Shown: positions 15,727 to 25,196 of the stretch, piece by piece
Numbering within the stretch: position 1 is the first letter of the stretch
Layout of the letters: every line of letters begins with the position of its first letter
Assembly (NCBI GenBank): GCA_028682915.1
Contig: JAJRAN010000036.1
Span: 1 to 34,254 of the forward strand
Length of the DNA stretch: 34,254 nt
From: Methanomassiliicoccales archaeon
GTDB taxonomy: Archaea > Thermoplasmatota > Thermoplasmata > Methanomassiliicoccales > UBA472
Direction: 5' to 3'
Position numbers and translations under genes: made by a program
Notes under the pieces: model-generated
What the model saw: the letters and a program-made list of their open reading frames with translations, nothing else
The model's database searches: none
Told to the model about the DNA's origin: nothing

Positions 15727-16836
15727 TCAGGCCTCGATAAGGGGCTCTAGGAACTCCACCAGGTCCATTATCTGCACCTTGCTCCCGCAGCTGCTCCCTC
15801 CCACCCTCAGGTTGTTCACGCAGAATGGGCACGTGGTCACCAGGACCTCGGCGAAGGACGCCTCCTCTACCCGCCTCGCCGCGATCTTCTCCGACAGATC
15901 AGGATAAGCGGAGCGGACACCCCCGCCCCCTCCGCAGCACCGAGCCGTGTCCTTGCTCCTAGGCATCTCCCTGAACTCGGCGTCGGGGACCCGGGCCAGG
16001 AGCTTCCTGGGTGCTTCGTAGACACCGCAGTGCCGCCCGAGATGGCACGGGTCGTGGTATGTCACCTTCTTGCGCAGCGGCGAGAGCTTGATGTCCCTCT
16101 CCGCTAGGAACTCGGAGATATGCTTGACTTTGAAGTCGACCTTGACGTGGCGGGGGTATTCCTCCTTGAACATGCGATAGCAACCGGCGCAGGAGAACAC
16201 CACCTCGTCCTTACCAGCTGAGGCGATCGCCTCCACGTTGCGCTCCATCAATTCCTTGACCTCTTCCTCGTCCACCCCGATGCGCTGCAGAACGCTGCCG
16301 CAGCAGACCTCGTCCACGATGGAGAACTCCTCGCCCAGCTTGTCCAGGATTGACGCGGTGGCCTTGGCGATGCTGGGATTGCGATAGGCGGCGGTGCAGC
16401 CGGCGAAATAGCCCAGCTCCCCTCCTCCCCCGCCAAGCCTCAGGGCGTCCTGTACGCGCTTCGCCTCCCCATAGGGGTTGCCATGGGCCGCGACGCTGGC
16501 CACAAGCCTCGCGTGCCTGGGAAGCATCTTGCCGCTGGCCACCAGGTCGCGGCGCGCCCGCTCCACCACGTCCACCACCTCGATGCCCGAGGGACAGCGG
16601 CGCTCGCAGTCCTTGCAGGTGGTGCATTGATAGAGGTGCTCGACGACGCTCTCGTCAGCGGGGATATCCTTCCGGAGGAGGCCATAGGAAAGGATTATGC
16701 GCCCCCTGGCCACGCTCGGGTCCCAGCCTATGCCCTCATAGGTGGGACAGACCGATTTGCAGAAGCCGCAGTAGGTGCAGGTCATCATCGTGCCCTGCGC
16801 GGCTCGAAGGTTCTTGGCCTCGATGTAATCCGCCAT
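15727..16836 (-). CDS. (Fe-S)-binding protein with CCG domains (GlcF/HdrD-like)
   Basis: CTYCGFCKSVCPTYEG, CTTCKDCERRCPSG, VCCGSVLQR, CCGGGGGVRSAYPDLS. Confidence 0.9.
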   Translation of the reverse strand: MADYIEAKNLRAAQGTMMTCTYCGFCKSVCPTYEGIGWDPSVARGRIILSYGLLRKDIPADESVVEHLYQCTTCKDCERRCPSGIEVVDVVERARRDLVASGKMLPRHARLVASVAAHGNPYGEAKRVQDALRLGGGGGELGYFAGCTAAYRNPSIAKATASILDKLGEEFSIVDEVCCGSVLQRIGVDEEEVKELMERNVEAIASAGKDEVVFSCAGCYRMFKEEYPRHVKVDFKVKHISEFLAERDIKLSPLRKKVTYHDPCHLGRHCGVYEAPRKLLARVPDAEFREMPRSKDTARCCGGGGGVRSAYPDLSEKIAARRVEEASFAEVLVTTCPFCVNNLRVGGSSCGSKVQIMDLVEFLEPLIEA

Positions 16837-16839
16837 GGC

Positions 16840-18075
16840 TCAGCTCACCTTCGGCACCACCACGCTTCCCTCGTATATGACGATGACGCTGGCCTCGGGG
16901 TCCCTGGCCAAGGCATCGTCCAAGGCGGCCTGGGCGCTGGCATAGGGATGGATGTTGATCTGCTCCAGGTCCGTGGGGTCCAACGAGGTCACGCCGCAGA
17001 TGCGGGAGCGCTTGGCAATCTCCGCCATCCTGACCGCCTTGTGGTCGCCCAGCCTGTACTCGGTCTCCATGTCCCTTTGGGCTTTCGTCGGGTCTCCCAT
17101 GGATTTCAGCGCCTCGTAGAACGGGCCCTCGCCTATCCCGTGCCGGCATTTCGACACCAGGATGAGAGTGCCCCCGTCGTTCAATGCGTACTTCGCGTTC
17201 TCCATGGCCTTCTGCGATTGGTAGAGGTCGACGTCCATGGGGTAGGGGGCGATGGTGATTACTACGTCCGCCTTGCGCTTGATCGGGACCACGTACACCT
17301 TGTTGGCCCAGCGCACGGCCCTCTCGAAGGAGGCGTGCAGCTCTCCCACCGCGACCTTGTGGACCATCTGGTTGCGGTCCAGGACCACCTGGATGCCGAC
17401 GATCCTCTTCCCCTTGAGCTCCTTGGCGCAGTCCACCATGTCCTCGTGCACCGGGTTGCCCTCCAGGGCCAGAACCTTGGACCCGGGCTTCATGGCCAGG
17501 CTATGGTTGTCCTCGATGGTGCTGTAGGCGCACACCCCTGGCAGTATGGACTTCCTCCCTCCGGTGTAGCCAGCGAAGTAATGGGGCTCCACGCTGGTGA
17601 TGATGAGGATGCGGTCGAACCTCTTCACCATCTCGTTCACCCAGATCTCGGTCCCGTGCCTCGACCTGCCCAAGTACTCGGTCTTGGAGCGGTGGGAATC
17701 GTGGACGTGGACCCTCGGTCTGAGGCGACCGAGCATCTTTCCGAAGATGAGGCTGAACTCTTCCTCGGTAGGCGCCCGATGCGCCCCCGTGGCGACGAGG
17801 AACTGCGCTTTTTCCAGGTCCACGCGCTTGTCCAACTCCTGAAGGACGGTCGCAGTGGGAGTGGGCCTCGTCCCGTCGTTGACGATGACCAGCACCTCCC
17901 CCTCGAAGAGGGACTCGACCGATTCCCCTCCAAGCGGTCGGTCAAGCCCCTGGTTGATCGCCTTGGCGTCCTCGTCGAAGCTGACGTCGTTGGGCCTGAC
18001 CACTTGGATGAGATTTCTCTTAGGCACCTCCAAGTGCTGGACCTCCTCCTTCCCGAATGGTATTTCAAGCCTCAT
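16840..18075 (-). CDS. LarA-like nickel-dependent lactate racemase family protein
   Basis: VNDGTRPTPTATVL, VATGAHRAPTEEEF, PHYFAGYTGGRKSILPGVCAYSTIEDNHSLAMKPG; LarA/DUF2088 motifs. Confidence 0.88.
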   Translation of the reverse strand: MRLEIPFGKEEVQHLEVPKRNLIQVVRPNDVSFDEDAKAINQGLDRPLGGESVESLFEGEVLVIVNDGTRPTPTATVLQELDKRVDLEKAQFLVATGAHRAPTEEEFSLIFGKMLGRLRPRVHVHDSHRSKTEYLGRSRHGTEIWVNEMVKRFDRILIITSVEPHYFAGYTGGRKSILPGVCAYSTIEDNHSLAMKPGSKVLALEGNPVHEDMVDCAKELKGKRIVGIQVVLDRNQMVHKVAVGELHASFERAVRWANKVYVVPIKRKADVVITIAPYPMDVDLYQSQKAMENAKYALNDGGTLILVSKCRHGIGEGPFYEALKSMGDPTKAQRDMETEYRLGDHKAVRMAEIAKRSRICGVTSLDPTDLEQINIHPYASAQAALDDALARDPEASVIVIYEGSVVVPKVS

Positions 18076-18190
18076 GAACGGGCGGAACGAAGGCGGGCGG
18101 CAATAATCAATCTTTCTTTATTGACGGGATATTTAGGTGCGCAAGTTGGCGGAAGCAAAGTAAAAGGAGCGGTCGAGCATACATGGAGCG

Positions 18191-19159
18191 ATGAGCCGCC
18201 TGAGCGAGATGGGTGAGAAGGAGGCTGTCCGCCGAATCCAGAATCTGATCGCTGATCGAGGTGCCTCCAGCAACATCGGTCCGGGTGATGACGCCGCGGC
18301 AGTAGACCTGGGGGTGATCTATCTCGTGGCCACCACGGACATCATGGCGCAGAGCACTCACATCCTCCCGGGCATGAGCTATTGGCAAGTGGGATGGAGC
18401 CTGGCCGCCATCAACTACAGCGATGTGGCCGCCATGGGGGCAAAACCCATCGGCCTACTGGTATCGATGGGGTTGCCCCGCGACTTCGAATCCAACGATC
18501 TGGATGAGGTCTTCCGAGGCATCCTCGACTGCTGCGAGTTCGCCGGGGGGGAACTCCTGGGTGGGGATACCAAGGAGACCAAGGAAATCACCTTGGCCGG
18601 CTCAGCCCTGGGCACCGTGGGAAAGCGCGAAATACTGCTGCGACGCGGGGCGTCGCCGGGAGACCTTCTCTGCGTCACCGGCAGCGTGGGATTGGCCGCG
18701 GCTGGGTATCATTCGCTGGCCAATAGGCTCTCGTTCAAGGCGGCCGAGAAGGCCATCCTCGAGCCATCCCCGAAGGTGAGGGAGGGCATGCTCCTCTCCG
18801 CCTCCGGCGCGGTCACCTCATGCATGGACGTCTCTGACGGACTGTCATCCTCCGTGCATACCCTGTCTGGAATGAGCCGGGTCTCTTTCTCCCTCGATTT
18901 CGACGAGATCCCGGTAGAGGACGAGGTGCTGGAGGTGGCCGAGGCCCTGGACCTGGACCCCATCGAGCTGGCCCTTTACTACGGAGGCGACTATCAGCTC
19001 CTCTTCACCGTCAGACCCAAAGGCTTGGACAGGCTGCGGGATGCGCTGGGGAACGACTTCTCGGTCATCGGCGAGGCCAAAGCCCCTGGTGAGAACGTAT
19101 TAGTAAGGGGGAGCGAAATAATCAGGCTCGAGAACCGAGGCTATGAGCACTTCCGATGA
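18191..19159 (+). CDS. thiL: Thiamine-monophosphate kinase
   Basis: NIGPGDDAAAVDLG, TTDIMAQSTHILPGMSYWQVGWSLAAINYSDVAAMGAKPIGLLVSMGLP, CMDVSDGL. Confidence 0.94.
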   Translation: MSRLSEMGEKEAVRRIQNLIADRGASSNIGPGDDAAAVDLGVIYLVATTDIMAQSTHILPGMSYWQVGWSLAAINYSDVAAMGAKPIGLLVSMGLPRDFESNDLDEVFRGILDCCEFAGGELLGGDTKETKEITLAGSALGTVGKREILLRRGASPGDLLCVTGSVGLAAAGYHSLANRLSFKAAEKAILEPSPKVREGMLLSASGAVTSCMDVSDGLSSSVHTLSGMSRVSFSLDFDEIPVEDEVLEVAEALDLDPIELALYYGGDYQLLFTVRPKGLDRLRDALGNDFSVIGEAKAPGENVLVRGSEIIRLENRGYEHFR

Positions 19160-20168
19160 CCGCGGTCTGCGGGAGGCGAAGTTCTGGAGGAAGGAAGGGG
19201 AGAGGCTGGAGTGCCTTCTCTGCCCCCACCATTGCCGGATCGCTTTGAACAAGATGGGCATCTGCGGGGTGAGGCAGAACCGTAACGGCCGGCTCTACAG
19301 TTTGATCTATGGCCAGGTCTCGGCCATGCACGTCGACCCCATGGAGAAGAAGCCCCTCTTCCATTTCCATCCTGGGAGGCCGGTGCTCTCGCTCGGAAGC
19401 ATCGGATGCAACCTCAGGTGCTTGCATTGCCAGAACTTCTCCATCTCCCAGGCCAAGTTCGGGTCGGCCCATCTGAATCCTCTGAGACCGGAGGATGTCC
19501 CCCAGCTCGCACGCGAGGGCGGGTGCCGCGACGTGGCCTTCACCTACAATGAGCCGACGATATGGCATGAGTTCGCCTACGACGCCTTCAGGCAATGCAA
19601 GGAGCGGTCGATCTCGACCGTTTACGTCACCAATGGCTTCATGGAGACCGAGCCTTTGCGGGAGCTCGCGCCTTACCTGAGCGCCGCGAACATAGACGTC
19701 AAGAGCTTCAGGGAGGACTTCTACCGCCAGACCTGCAAAGGGAGGCTCGGCCCGGTCCTGGAGGCCACCGAGCTGGCGCATAAGCTGGGGGTGCATGTTG
19801 AGCTCACCTACCTCATCATTCCCACCCGGAACGACAAGGAGGAGGAGGTCCAAGACTTCTGCCGATGGGTGGCTGACAAGCTCTCCCCCAAGGTGCCGGT
19901 GCACTTCACCCGCTTCCATCCCGACTACATGATGACGGACCTCCCGGGCACCCCGATGGCGACCATGGAGATGGCCATGCGCGTGGGGAGGCGCGAGGGG
20001 TTGAACTTCATCTATCTGGGCAACGTGAGCTCGGCGGAAGGCGAGAACACCCGCTGCCCCAAGTGCGGCTCACTGGCCATCAGGCGCTCTGGATACCGCG
20101 TAGAGATCACAGGCCTGCGGGATGGCAATTGCTCGAAATGCGGCGAGCCCCTCAATATCGTCGGTTGA
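19143..20168 (+). CDS. amrS: AmmeMemoRadiSam-type radical SAM enzyme (AmrS-like)
   Basis: CLLCPHHCRIALNKMGICGVRQN, LGSIGCNLRCLHCQNFSISQ (CX3CX2C), TYNEPTIWHEFAYDAF; C-terminal zinc ribbon CPKCG...CSKCGE. Confidence 0.9.
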   Translation: MSTSDDRGLREAKFWRKEGERLECLLCPHHCRIALNKMGICGVRQNRNGRLYSLIYGQVSAMHVDPMEKKPLFHFHPGRPVLSLGSIGCNLRCLHCQNFSISQAKFGSAHLNPLRPEDVPQLAREGGCRDVAFTYNEPTIWHEFAYDAFRQCKERSISTVYVTNGFMETEPLRELAPYLSAANIDVKSFREDFYRQTCKGRLGPVLEATELAHKLGVHVELTYLIIPTRNDKEEEVQDFCRWVADKLSPKVPVHFTRFHPDYMMTDLPGTPMATMEMAMRVGRREGLNFIYLGNVSSAEGENTRCPKCGSLAIRRSGYRVEITGLRDGNCSKCGEPLNIVG

Positions 20169-20170
20169 AC

Positions 20171-21055
20171 CTAGCCGATGAACGCCAAGATGGGGTTGCC
20201 GACCAGTGCGGAGATGACCAATCCTGCGGTGATGAAGATCAGGAAGGGGATCTTGGGGGTGACCCATATCCTGCTCGCCCCAACCGCGGCGAGGTCGTCC
20301 AGGATCTTTTCGTTCTCCTCTTCTTCCTTGGGGAAGTAGACGAACTTGAGTGCGCCGTTCTCCACTCTTTCCATGGGCCAAACGAACCTTTTCTTGGCCT
20401 CGCTCAAGCTCACCTTGTATCCCAGAAGCATGGCCGGGAACCTGATGTCGCCATGCGTTAGGTTGTGAATGAGCAGGCCCAAGGGCACGACCAGCGAGAC
20501 TATGGCGGCGTTGAATAGGACCAGCAACGAGAAGGGGAAGATGAGCATGAAGAGGTCGTTGGGAATGGAAATGAGGGGGAGGTCGCCTATCGACGGGTAC
20601 ACTGGGAACAGTAAGGACAAGGCTATCAGTGCCTTGGCATCTGCCCCTCCCTTGATTATGTCGATCTGGTAGAGGAGTATCATCACGCCGAACATGATCA
20701 GGATGTCCAGCAACTGCCAGAAGAGCAGTTCCTCCCAGAAGGAGAAGGCCAGGTAGACCAAGGCGATGACGGCCGCCAAATACATTAGCAAGGGAGCGAG
20801 GTTGATGCCGTTCTCGAGGATCCCTCTCCTCTCCCAGAAAATATCGAAGAACACCACGCCTAGCGGCAACAAGAAAATGAGGTAGCGGAGATCAGCACCG
20901 GAGATGATGACCTGACACGTTATAAGGCCGAGACCGACGCACCCCATGACGATCCAATATAGGTCGGATGCCAAGCGCGTCCTCCAATCCGAATAGGACG
21001 CCGCGACCAACACGACCATGGCCACCGCTAGACGCAATATGTCCAGCCATTCCAT
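20171..21055 (-). CDS. A24-family prepilin/preflagellin peptidase
   Basis: Polytopic membrane protein with SDWRTRLASDLYW near the N-terminus and KGGADAKALIALSLL (GxxD motif). Confidence 0.85.
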   Translation of the reverse strand: MEWLDILRLAVAMVVLVAASYSDWRTRLASDLYWIVMGCVGLGLITCQVIISGADLRYLIFLLPLGVVFFDIFWERRGILENGINLAPLLMYLAAVIALVYLAFSFWEELLFWQLLDILIMFGVMILLYQIDIIKGGADAKALIALSLLFPVYPSIGDLPLISIPNDLFMLIFPFSLLVLFNAAIVSLVVPLGLLIHNLTHGDIRFPAMLLGYKVSLSEAKKRFVWPMERVENGALKFVYFPKEEEENEKILDDLAAVGASRIWVTPKIPFLIFITAGLVISALVGNPILAFIG

Positions 21056-21215
21056 GTTTCGTAATCAGGGGTGCCTATTATAATCGTTCCGACCTGGTTT
21101 GCCATTTCTGGCATCGTGAAAGGAGGGTGGAGGTTCACCAAGGAAGGCATTGATATGCCATCCCCGCAGGGTGGTCACCGTTAAGTAAGACCACGCAGGA
21201 GCGCAGGAACCAGCC

Positions 21216-22250
21216 TCAAAGCAGACGGAGCCCTAGGTCTGTAGCGTGACGGATGGCCGCTTGGTACTCCTCGTGGCTCACCCTCGCCGTGAGCTCGGGG
21301 TGCTCATGAGCTAAGTGCATGGGCCGGTATTGGTCCATGATATTGACGCTCGCATCAGGGACGTTCTTGGATAACCAGTCCAGGACCGGCAAGGTGCAGC
21401 AATCCAGATGACCTGGCAGCATAAGATGCCGTACGAGTAGATCGGCGTGTTTGGCACCCAGCTTGTGGTTCCGGGTGACCACGCGGAAATAGTCGTCCAC
21501 CTTGGAGAGCCTGGAGGCGCACTCGTCGTTCCCGTACTTTAGGTCCGCTAGGAATACGTCGACCGTCCCATCGAGGAGCCGCATGGCCTCCTCGCTCATG
21601 TACATGTTCGAATTCCAAATCTGGGGGAGGTTGCTCCTCGTTTCCCTTAGGACCTTGAGGACGTAGGCGAGGTTGGGCGTGGGCTCCCCTCCCACCCAGT
21701 TGATGTTCTTTGCCCTCTCGCCCCATTCCCTGACCAATGTGACCTTGAATCCGGCGCGACCGACCTCGCTCAAGTTCTCCAGCCTTCTGGCCATAAGATC
21801 GACGGGATATGCCCGGCCGGAATCTGGATCGGTCGATATGTCGCAGTTCTGGCAGAACGCGCATTCGAAGTTGCAACCTGCGAAAAAAATGGTGTAGGAC
21901 GGGACCAATGGCCTCTCCTCACCATGATGCATGAAATGGCTAGCGATCTTGGCGTCCAGCACGCCGCATCTTCCCCGCTTGCCCGAGGTGCGGTCGGCCC
22001 GACACCTGCGCTCGCATAGCTCGCACGAGGACAACATGCTCTCGGCGATGGCTATCCTCAGGTCAAGGAGGCTGGAATCCGAGGGCGAGGACCTCTCCTT
22101 CCTAGCTCTGGCAGCTTTGGAATGCGCCTTCCACATCGCCTCGAGGCTGGCACCGGGAATGAGCTCCGCCTGAATGGACTTAGTGCTTTGGAAGCTCGGG
22201 CTGGCTTGCCCTCTTAATATGGATTGGTAACGAGGCAATGCTTCGCTCAT
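21216..22250 (-). CDS. Radical SAM protein (PflA/PflX-like, COG1313 type)
   Basis: CELCERRCRADRTSGKRGRCGV, FFAGCNFECAFCQNCDIS (CX3CX2C), NWVGGEPTPNL, DLKYGNDECA. Start placed at MSEALPRYQ (22250); the ORF track extends further upstream. Confidence 0.88.
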   Translation of the reverse strand: MSEALPRYQSILRGQASPSFQSTKSIQAELIPGASLEAMWKAHSKAARARKERSSPSDSSLLDLRIAIAESMLSSCELCERRCRADRTSGKRGRCGVLDAKIASHFMHHGEERPLVPSYTIFFAGCNFECAFCQNCDISTDPDSGRAYPVDLMARRLENLSEVGRAGFKVTLVREWGERAKNINWVGGEPTPNLAYVLKVLRETRSNLPQIWNSNMYMSEEAMRLLDGTVDVFLADLKYGNDECASRLSKVDDYFRVVTRNHKLGAKHADLLVRHLMLPGHLDCCTLPVLDWLSKNVPDASVNIMDQYRPMHLAHEHPELTARVSHEEYQAAIRHATDLGLRLL

Positions 22251-22283
22251 CGGCACTTGGTTATCGCGGGAACGGATTAATTC

Positions 22284-22303
22284 TTTGCCACCGGGGTGGC
22301 AAA
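22284..22303. promoter_or_regulatory. Perfect 20-bp palindrome, candidate operator in divergent promoter
   Basis: TTTGCCACC-GG-GGTGGCAAA, between the radical SAM gene (-, start 22250) and the nitroreductase gene (+, start 22347/22368); flanked by GATTAATT and ATTTTAAG TATA-like elements. Confidence 0.7.
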
Positions 22304-22367
22304 TAAGAAGTGATTTTAAGGGCCGGAGAGAATAGCAAATCGGCAAATGGCAGAGCGAGGTGAGCCA

Positions 22368-22868
22368 ATGGATGTATCCAGCGCTATTCAGAAGAGGAGA
22401 AGCATTCGCAAGTACAAGGCCAAGGAGATCCCGCACGACCTGCTCATGGAGACATTGGAAGGCGCTCGACTTGCACCTTCCGGCGCCAATCGGCAGCCTT
22501 GGCAGCTGATCGTGGTCACGGACGCTGAGAGAAAGCGCGGCCTGGTCCCCATCTGCAAGGACCAGAAGTTCATCGCCGACTGCTCCGCGTTCATAGCCGG
22601 CGTGGACGACCCCTCCCAGAAGTGGGCCAGGGTGGACGTGTCCATCGCCCTGGAGCACATCGCGCTCATGGCCGTGGAGAAGGGGCTCGGGACCTGCTAC
22701 ATCGGCGCCTTCGACGGCGAGAAGCTGGCAGCGTACTTGGGGATCCCCAAGCCTTATGTGGTGACGGTGGGGATGACGCTAGGATACCCAGACGAGTCGC
22801 CAGAGGCACGGAGCAGGAAGCCCGTCGCCGAGCTGCTGCATTGGGAGCGATATGGCGGTGGGGAGTGA
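22368..22868 (+). CDS. Nitroreductase family protein
   Basis: MDVSSAIQKRRSIRKYKAKEIPHDLLMETLEGARLAPSGANRQPWQLIVV...MAVEKGLGTCYIGAF; SD-like GAGGTGA before ATG 22368 (ORF opens at 22347). Confidence 0.92.
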   Translation: MDVSSAIQKRRSIRKYKAKEIPHDLLMETLEGARLAPSGANRQPWQLIVVTDAERKRGLVPICKDQKFIADCSAFIAGVDDPSQKWARVDVSIALEHIALMAVEKGLGTCYIGAFDGEKLAAYLGIPKPYVVTVGMTLGYPDESPEARSRKPVAELLHWERYGGGE

Positions 22869-22981
22869 ACCTTCGCGCCCATTGAATAAAATGGATTAAT
22901 AGGCAAGCGCCTCTCCCAACGGCGGGCATTGTTTTTTCCGTTTCCAGCCCGAGCCAACCAGGAAATGGCGGAGGCAGGCCA

Positions 22982-24421
22982 TTGGTGGTTCGAAGGCAGG
23001 GTGACACCGAGGGGACCGATAAGCGCTGGAAGGAATACCATTCCCTATGGCTCCTGCTCTTCCTCTCCTGGACCCTCCTCTACATCGACCGGGCCATAAC
23101 CGGGCCCGTCGTTGCTTGGATGATCGACAACGATGCGGGTTTCATGGCCGAAGCTCGATTCCCGTTCGCCTTGGGCGGGATCATCGGCTCCATGTTCTTC
23201 GCCGGCTACATGCTCACCCAATTCCCCTCCGGATATCTTGGGGACCGGCTCGGGCATAGGGCGATGATCGTTCTAAGTCTGCTTTGGTCGGGGATCGCCA
23301 CATTGGCAAGTGGTATGACCAAGAGCCTTACAGGCTTCGTCGCTCTCAGGGTCTTGACCGGCTTGGGCGAGGGAGCCTATTATTCGAACGACCGCGCGGT
23401 CGTCTGCGAGACCACTCCGGAAGGGGAACGGTCATTAGGCCTTGGGTTGGTCTTCACCGGTCTGGCGCTGGGCATGACCCTGGCCTTTGCGCTCACGCCC
23501 ACCATGCTCGACATGGGGGAGGATTGGTTAGGGGCCGAGGTGGCCTGGACCCTTCCCTTCCTGGCCTTCTCTGTTCCCACTTTCCTCCTTGGGATAATCC
23601 TCTGGCGGCGCTTCGGTGTGCCCAAAGGGGTGCTGGGAAAGGCGGGGTTGAAGCTCGCTGTCTGGTCGTCCTGCTTCCTCGTGGCTCTGATGCTTGTTTA
23701 CCTGGCCACCGTGCATCTCGGCTTCGGTCTATTGTTCCAGGCTTCTGCCGTGCTCTTGGTCACATTGATCCTTATCGCCATTATCTACCGAAGGCTGGGA
23801 GGGACGAGCCAGGCGCTGCGGGACCGTCGCCTGGTCATCCTTTATGTCTCGGCCATACCTCTCCTCTACACCCTATGGTTCTTCGGCTTCTGGGCCCTCA
23901 TGGTCGTATCCGAGTCGTCCGACCTTGGCATCTCCGCGGCGGCTATGTACGCTGCACTGTTCGGTCTGGCCAATGGAATTGGATATCCGCTCGGAGGCAG
24001 GCTGGGGGACGCCGTGGGGAGGGAACACAGGCCAAGATTGTACGTGATGCTGTGCGCAGGCGTCGCTGTATCGGTGCTCGCCATAGCCTTCCTGGTCCTT
24101 TCCAAGACGAGCTCCCTCGAGCTCGGCATGGCGCTCTTCATCATGGGGGTGTTCTTCGCCTCTGCCCAGACCGTGCATATGACCATCGCTGCCGACATGT
24201 CTCCACCAGGACAGAGGGGACAGACCTTCGGGATGTGGAACCTGGTCGCCGAGATAGGTGCGGTCTTGGCCCCAGTGCTCTCGGGAGTATTGAGGGACAT
24301 GACCGGGAACTGGACCCTCGCGATCCTCCTGGACGCATCATTGCTGGCCATAAGCGCGGCTTTGGTCTCCTACCTGTGGTTCGACGATAGGCGAAGTGCG
24401 CGCCCCTGCCACCGACAATGA
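22982..24421 (+). CDS. Major facilitator superfamily transporter (TTG start)
   Basis: Polytopic membrane protein; QFPSGYLGDRLGHRAMIVLSLLWSG (MFS motif A), LGGRLGDAVGREHRPRLYVML. Confidence 0.9.
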   Translation: MVVRRQGDTEGTDKRWKEYHSLWLLLFLSWTLLYIDRAITGPVVAWMIDNDAGFMAEARFPFALGGIIGSMFFAGYMLTQFPSGYLGDRLGHRAMIVLSLLWSGIATLASGMTKSLTGFVALRVLTGLGEGAYYSNDRAVVCETTPEGERSLGLGLVFTGLALGMTLAFALTPTMLDMGEDWLGAEVAWTLPFLAFSVPTFLLGIILWRRFGVPKGVLGKAGLKLAVWSSCFLVALMLVYLATVHLGFGLLFQASAVLLVTLILIAIIYRRLGGTSQALRDRRLVILYVSAIPLLYTLWFFGFWALMVVSESSDLGISAAAMYAALFGLANGIGYPLGGRLGDAVGREHRPRLYVMLCAGVAVSVLAIAFLVLSKTSSLELGMALFIMGVFFASAQTVHMTIAADMSPPGQRGQTFGMWNLVAEIGAVLAPVLSGVLRDMTGNWTLAILLDASLLAISAALVSYLWFDDRRSARPCHRQ

Positions 24422-24449
24422 TTTAATTGAGGATACCGTGGGAATCACG

Positions 24450-25196
24450 ATGCTCGTTTGCGCCATGGGGGACGTGCACGGCGATCAATACCTGGACCTG
24501 CTGAAAGAGGGCCGAGATAAGTTGGGAGCATGCGACCTCGTCCTATTAGCTGGGGACGTCACCGATACCAACGACCTGGAGATATACGGTCAGGTGCTCG
24601 GCACCCTGAGGGAGCTGACCGATGCGGAGATCCTGGCGGTTTTCGGAAACGAGGAGTATGATTCCTCCCACTTAGAGTACAGGGAGAGGTTCCGCATCGT
24701 CTTTCTGGAGGAGGAGTCCAAGGACCTGCGGTTCGATGACCTCAAGGTCAAGGTGGTAGGTACCACGGGTTCATTGGACCGGCCCACCTGGTGGCAGCGC
24801 ACCAACGTGCCTGACATCTGGGTAAGATATAAGGAGAGGCTGAGCAAGACCTCCTCCTTGCTAGAGAAGGGCGACGCCGACGTCATGGTGCTGCTCATGC
24901 ATTATGCGCCAACCTATGCCACGTTGGAAGGGGAGAAGCCATCGTCGTTCCCGGAGATGGGGTCCCTGGCCTTCGAGGGCCTGGTCCTGGAACGAAGGCC
25001 GGACCTGGCGCTGCACGCCCATGCCCACAGGGGAAGGAGGAAGGCGGCCCTGGTCAAAAGGCAGCGGAGCCTCGAGGACTATTCCGCCAAAGGCTCCGAG
25101 GTGATGGTCCACAACGTCTCCCTTCCCGTGGTCGGGCGGCCAACCTTCTTCGAGATAAAGGGGGAGGAGAGCGGTGTCTCCGTCCGCGAGTTGTAG
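24450..25196 (+). CDS. Calcineurin-like metallophosphoesterase
   Basis: MLVCAMGDVHGDQYLDLL (GDxHG), LLAGDVTDTNDLE (GDxxD), VFGNEEYDS (GN), MHYAPT, HAHAHRGRR. Confidence 0.88.
   Translation: MLVCAMGDVHGDQYLDLLKEGRDKLGACDLVLLAGDVTDTNDLEIYGQVLGTLRELTDAEILAVFGNEEYDSSHLEYRERFRIVFLEEESKDLRFDDLKVKVVGTTGSLDRPTWWQRTNVPDIWVRYKERLSKTSSLLEKGDADVMVLLMHYAPTYATLEGEKPSSFPEMGSLAFEGLVLERRPDLALHAHAHRGRRKAALVKRQRSLEDYSAKGSEVMVHNVSLPVVGRPTFFEIKGEESGVSVREL

Noticed and set aside
16483-18216. 577-aa plus-strand ORF, one of the longest in the window
   Set aside because: Antisense to the LarA-like and Fe-S genes, which have clear family motifs; this ORF has no recognisable motifs and shadow-ORF composition.
22251-22658. 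N-terminal extension of the minus-strand radical SAM ORF
   Set aside because: Runs through the divergent promoter and antisense to the nitroreductase gene; start at 22250 is preferred.
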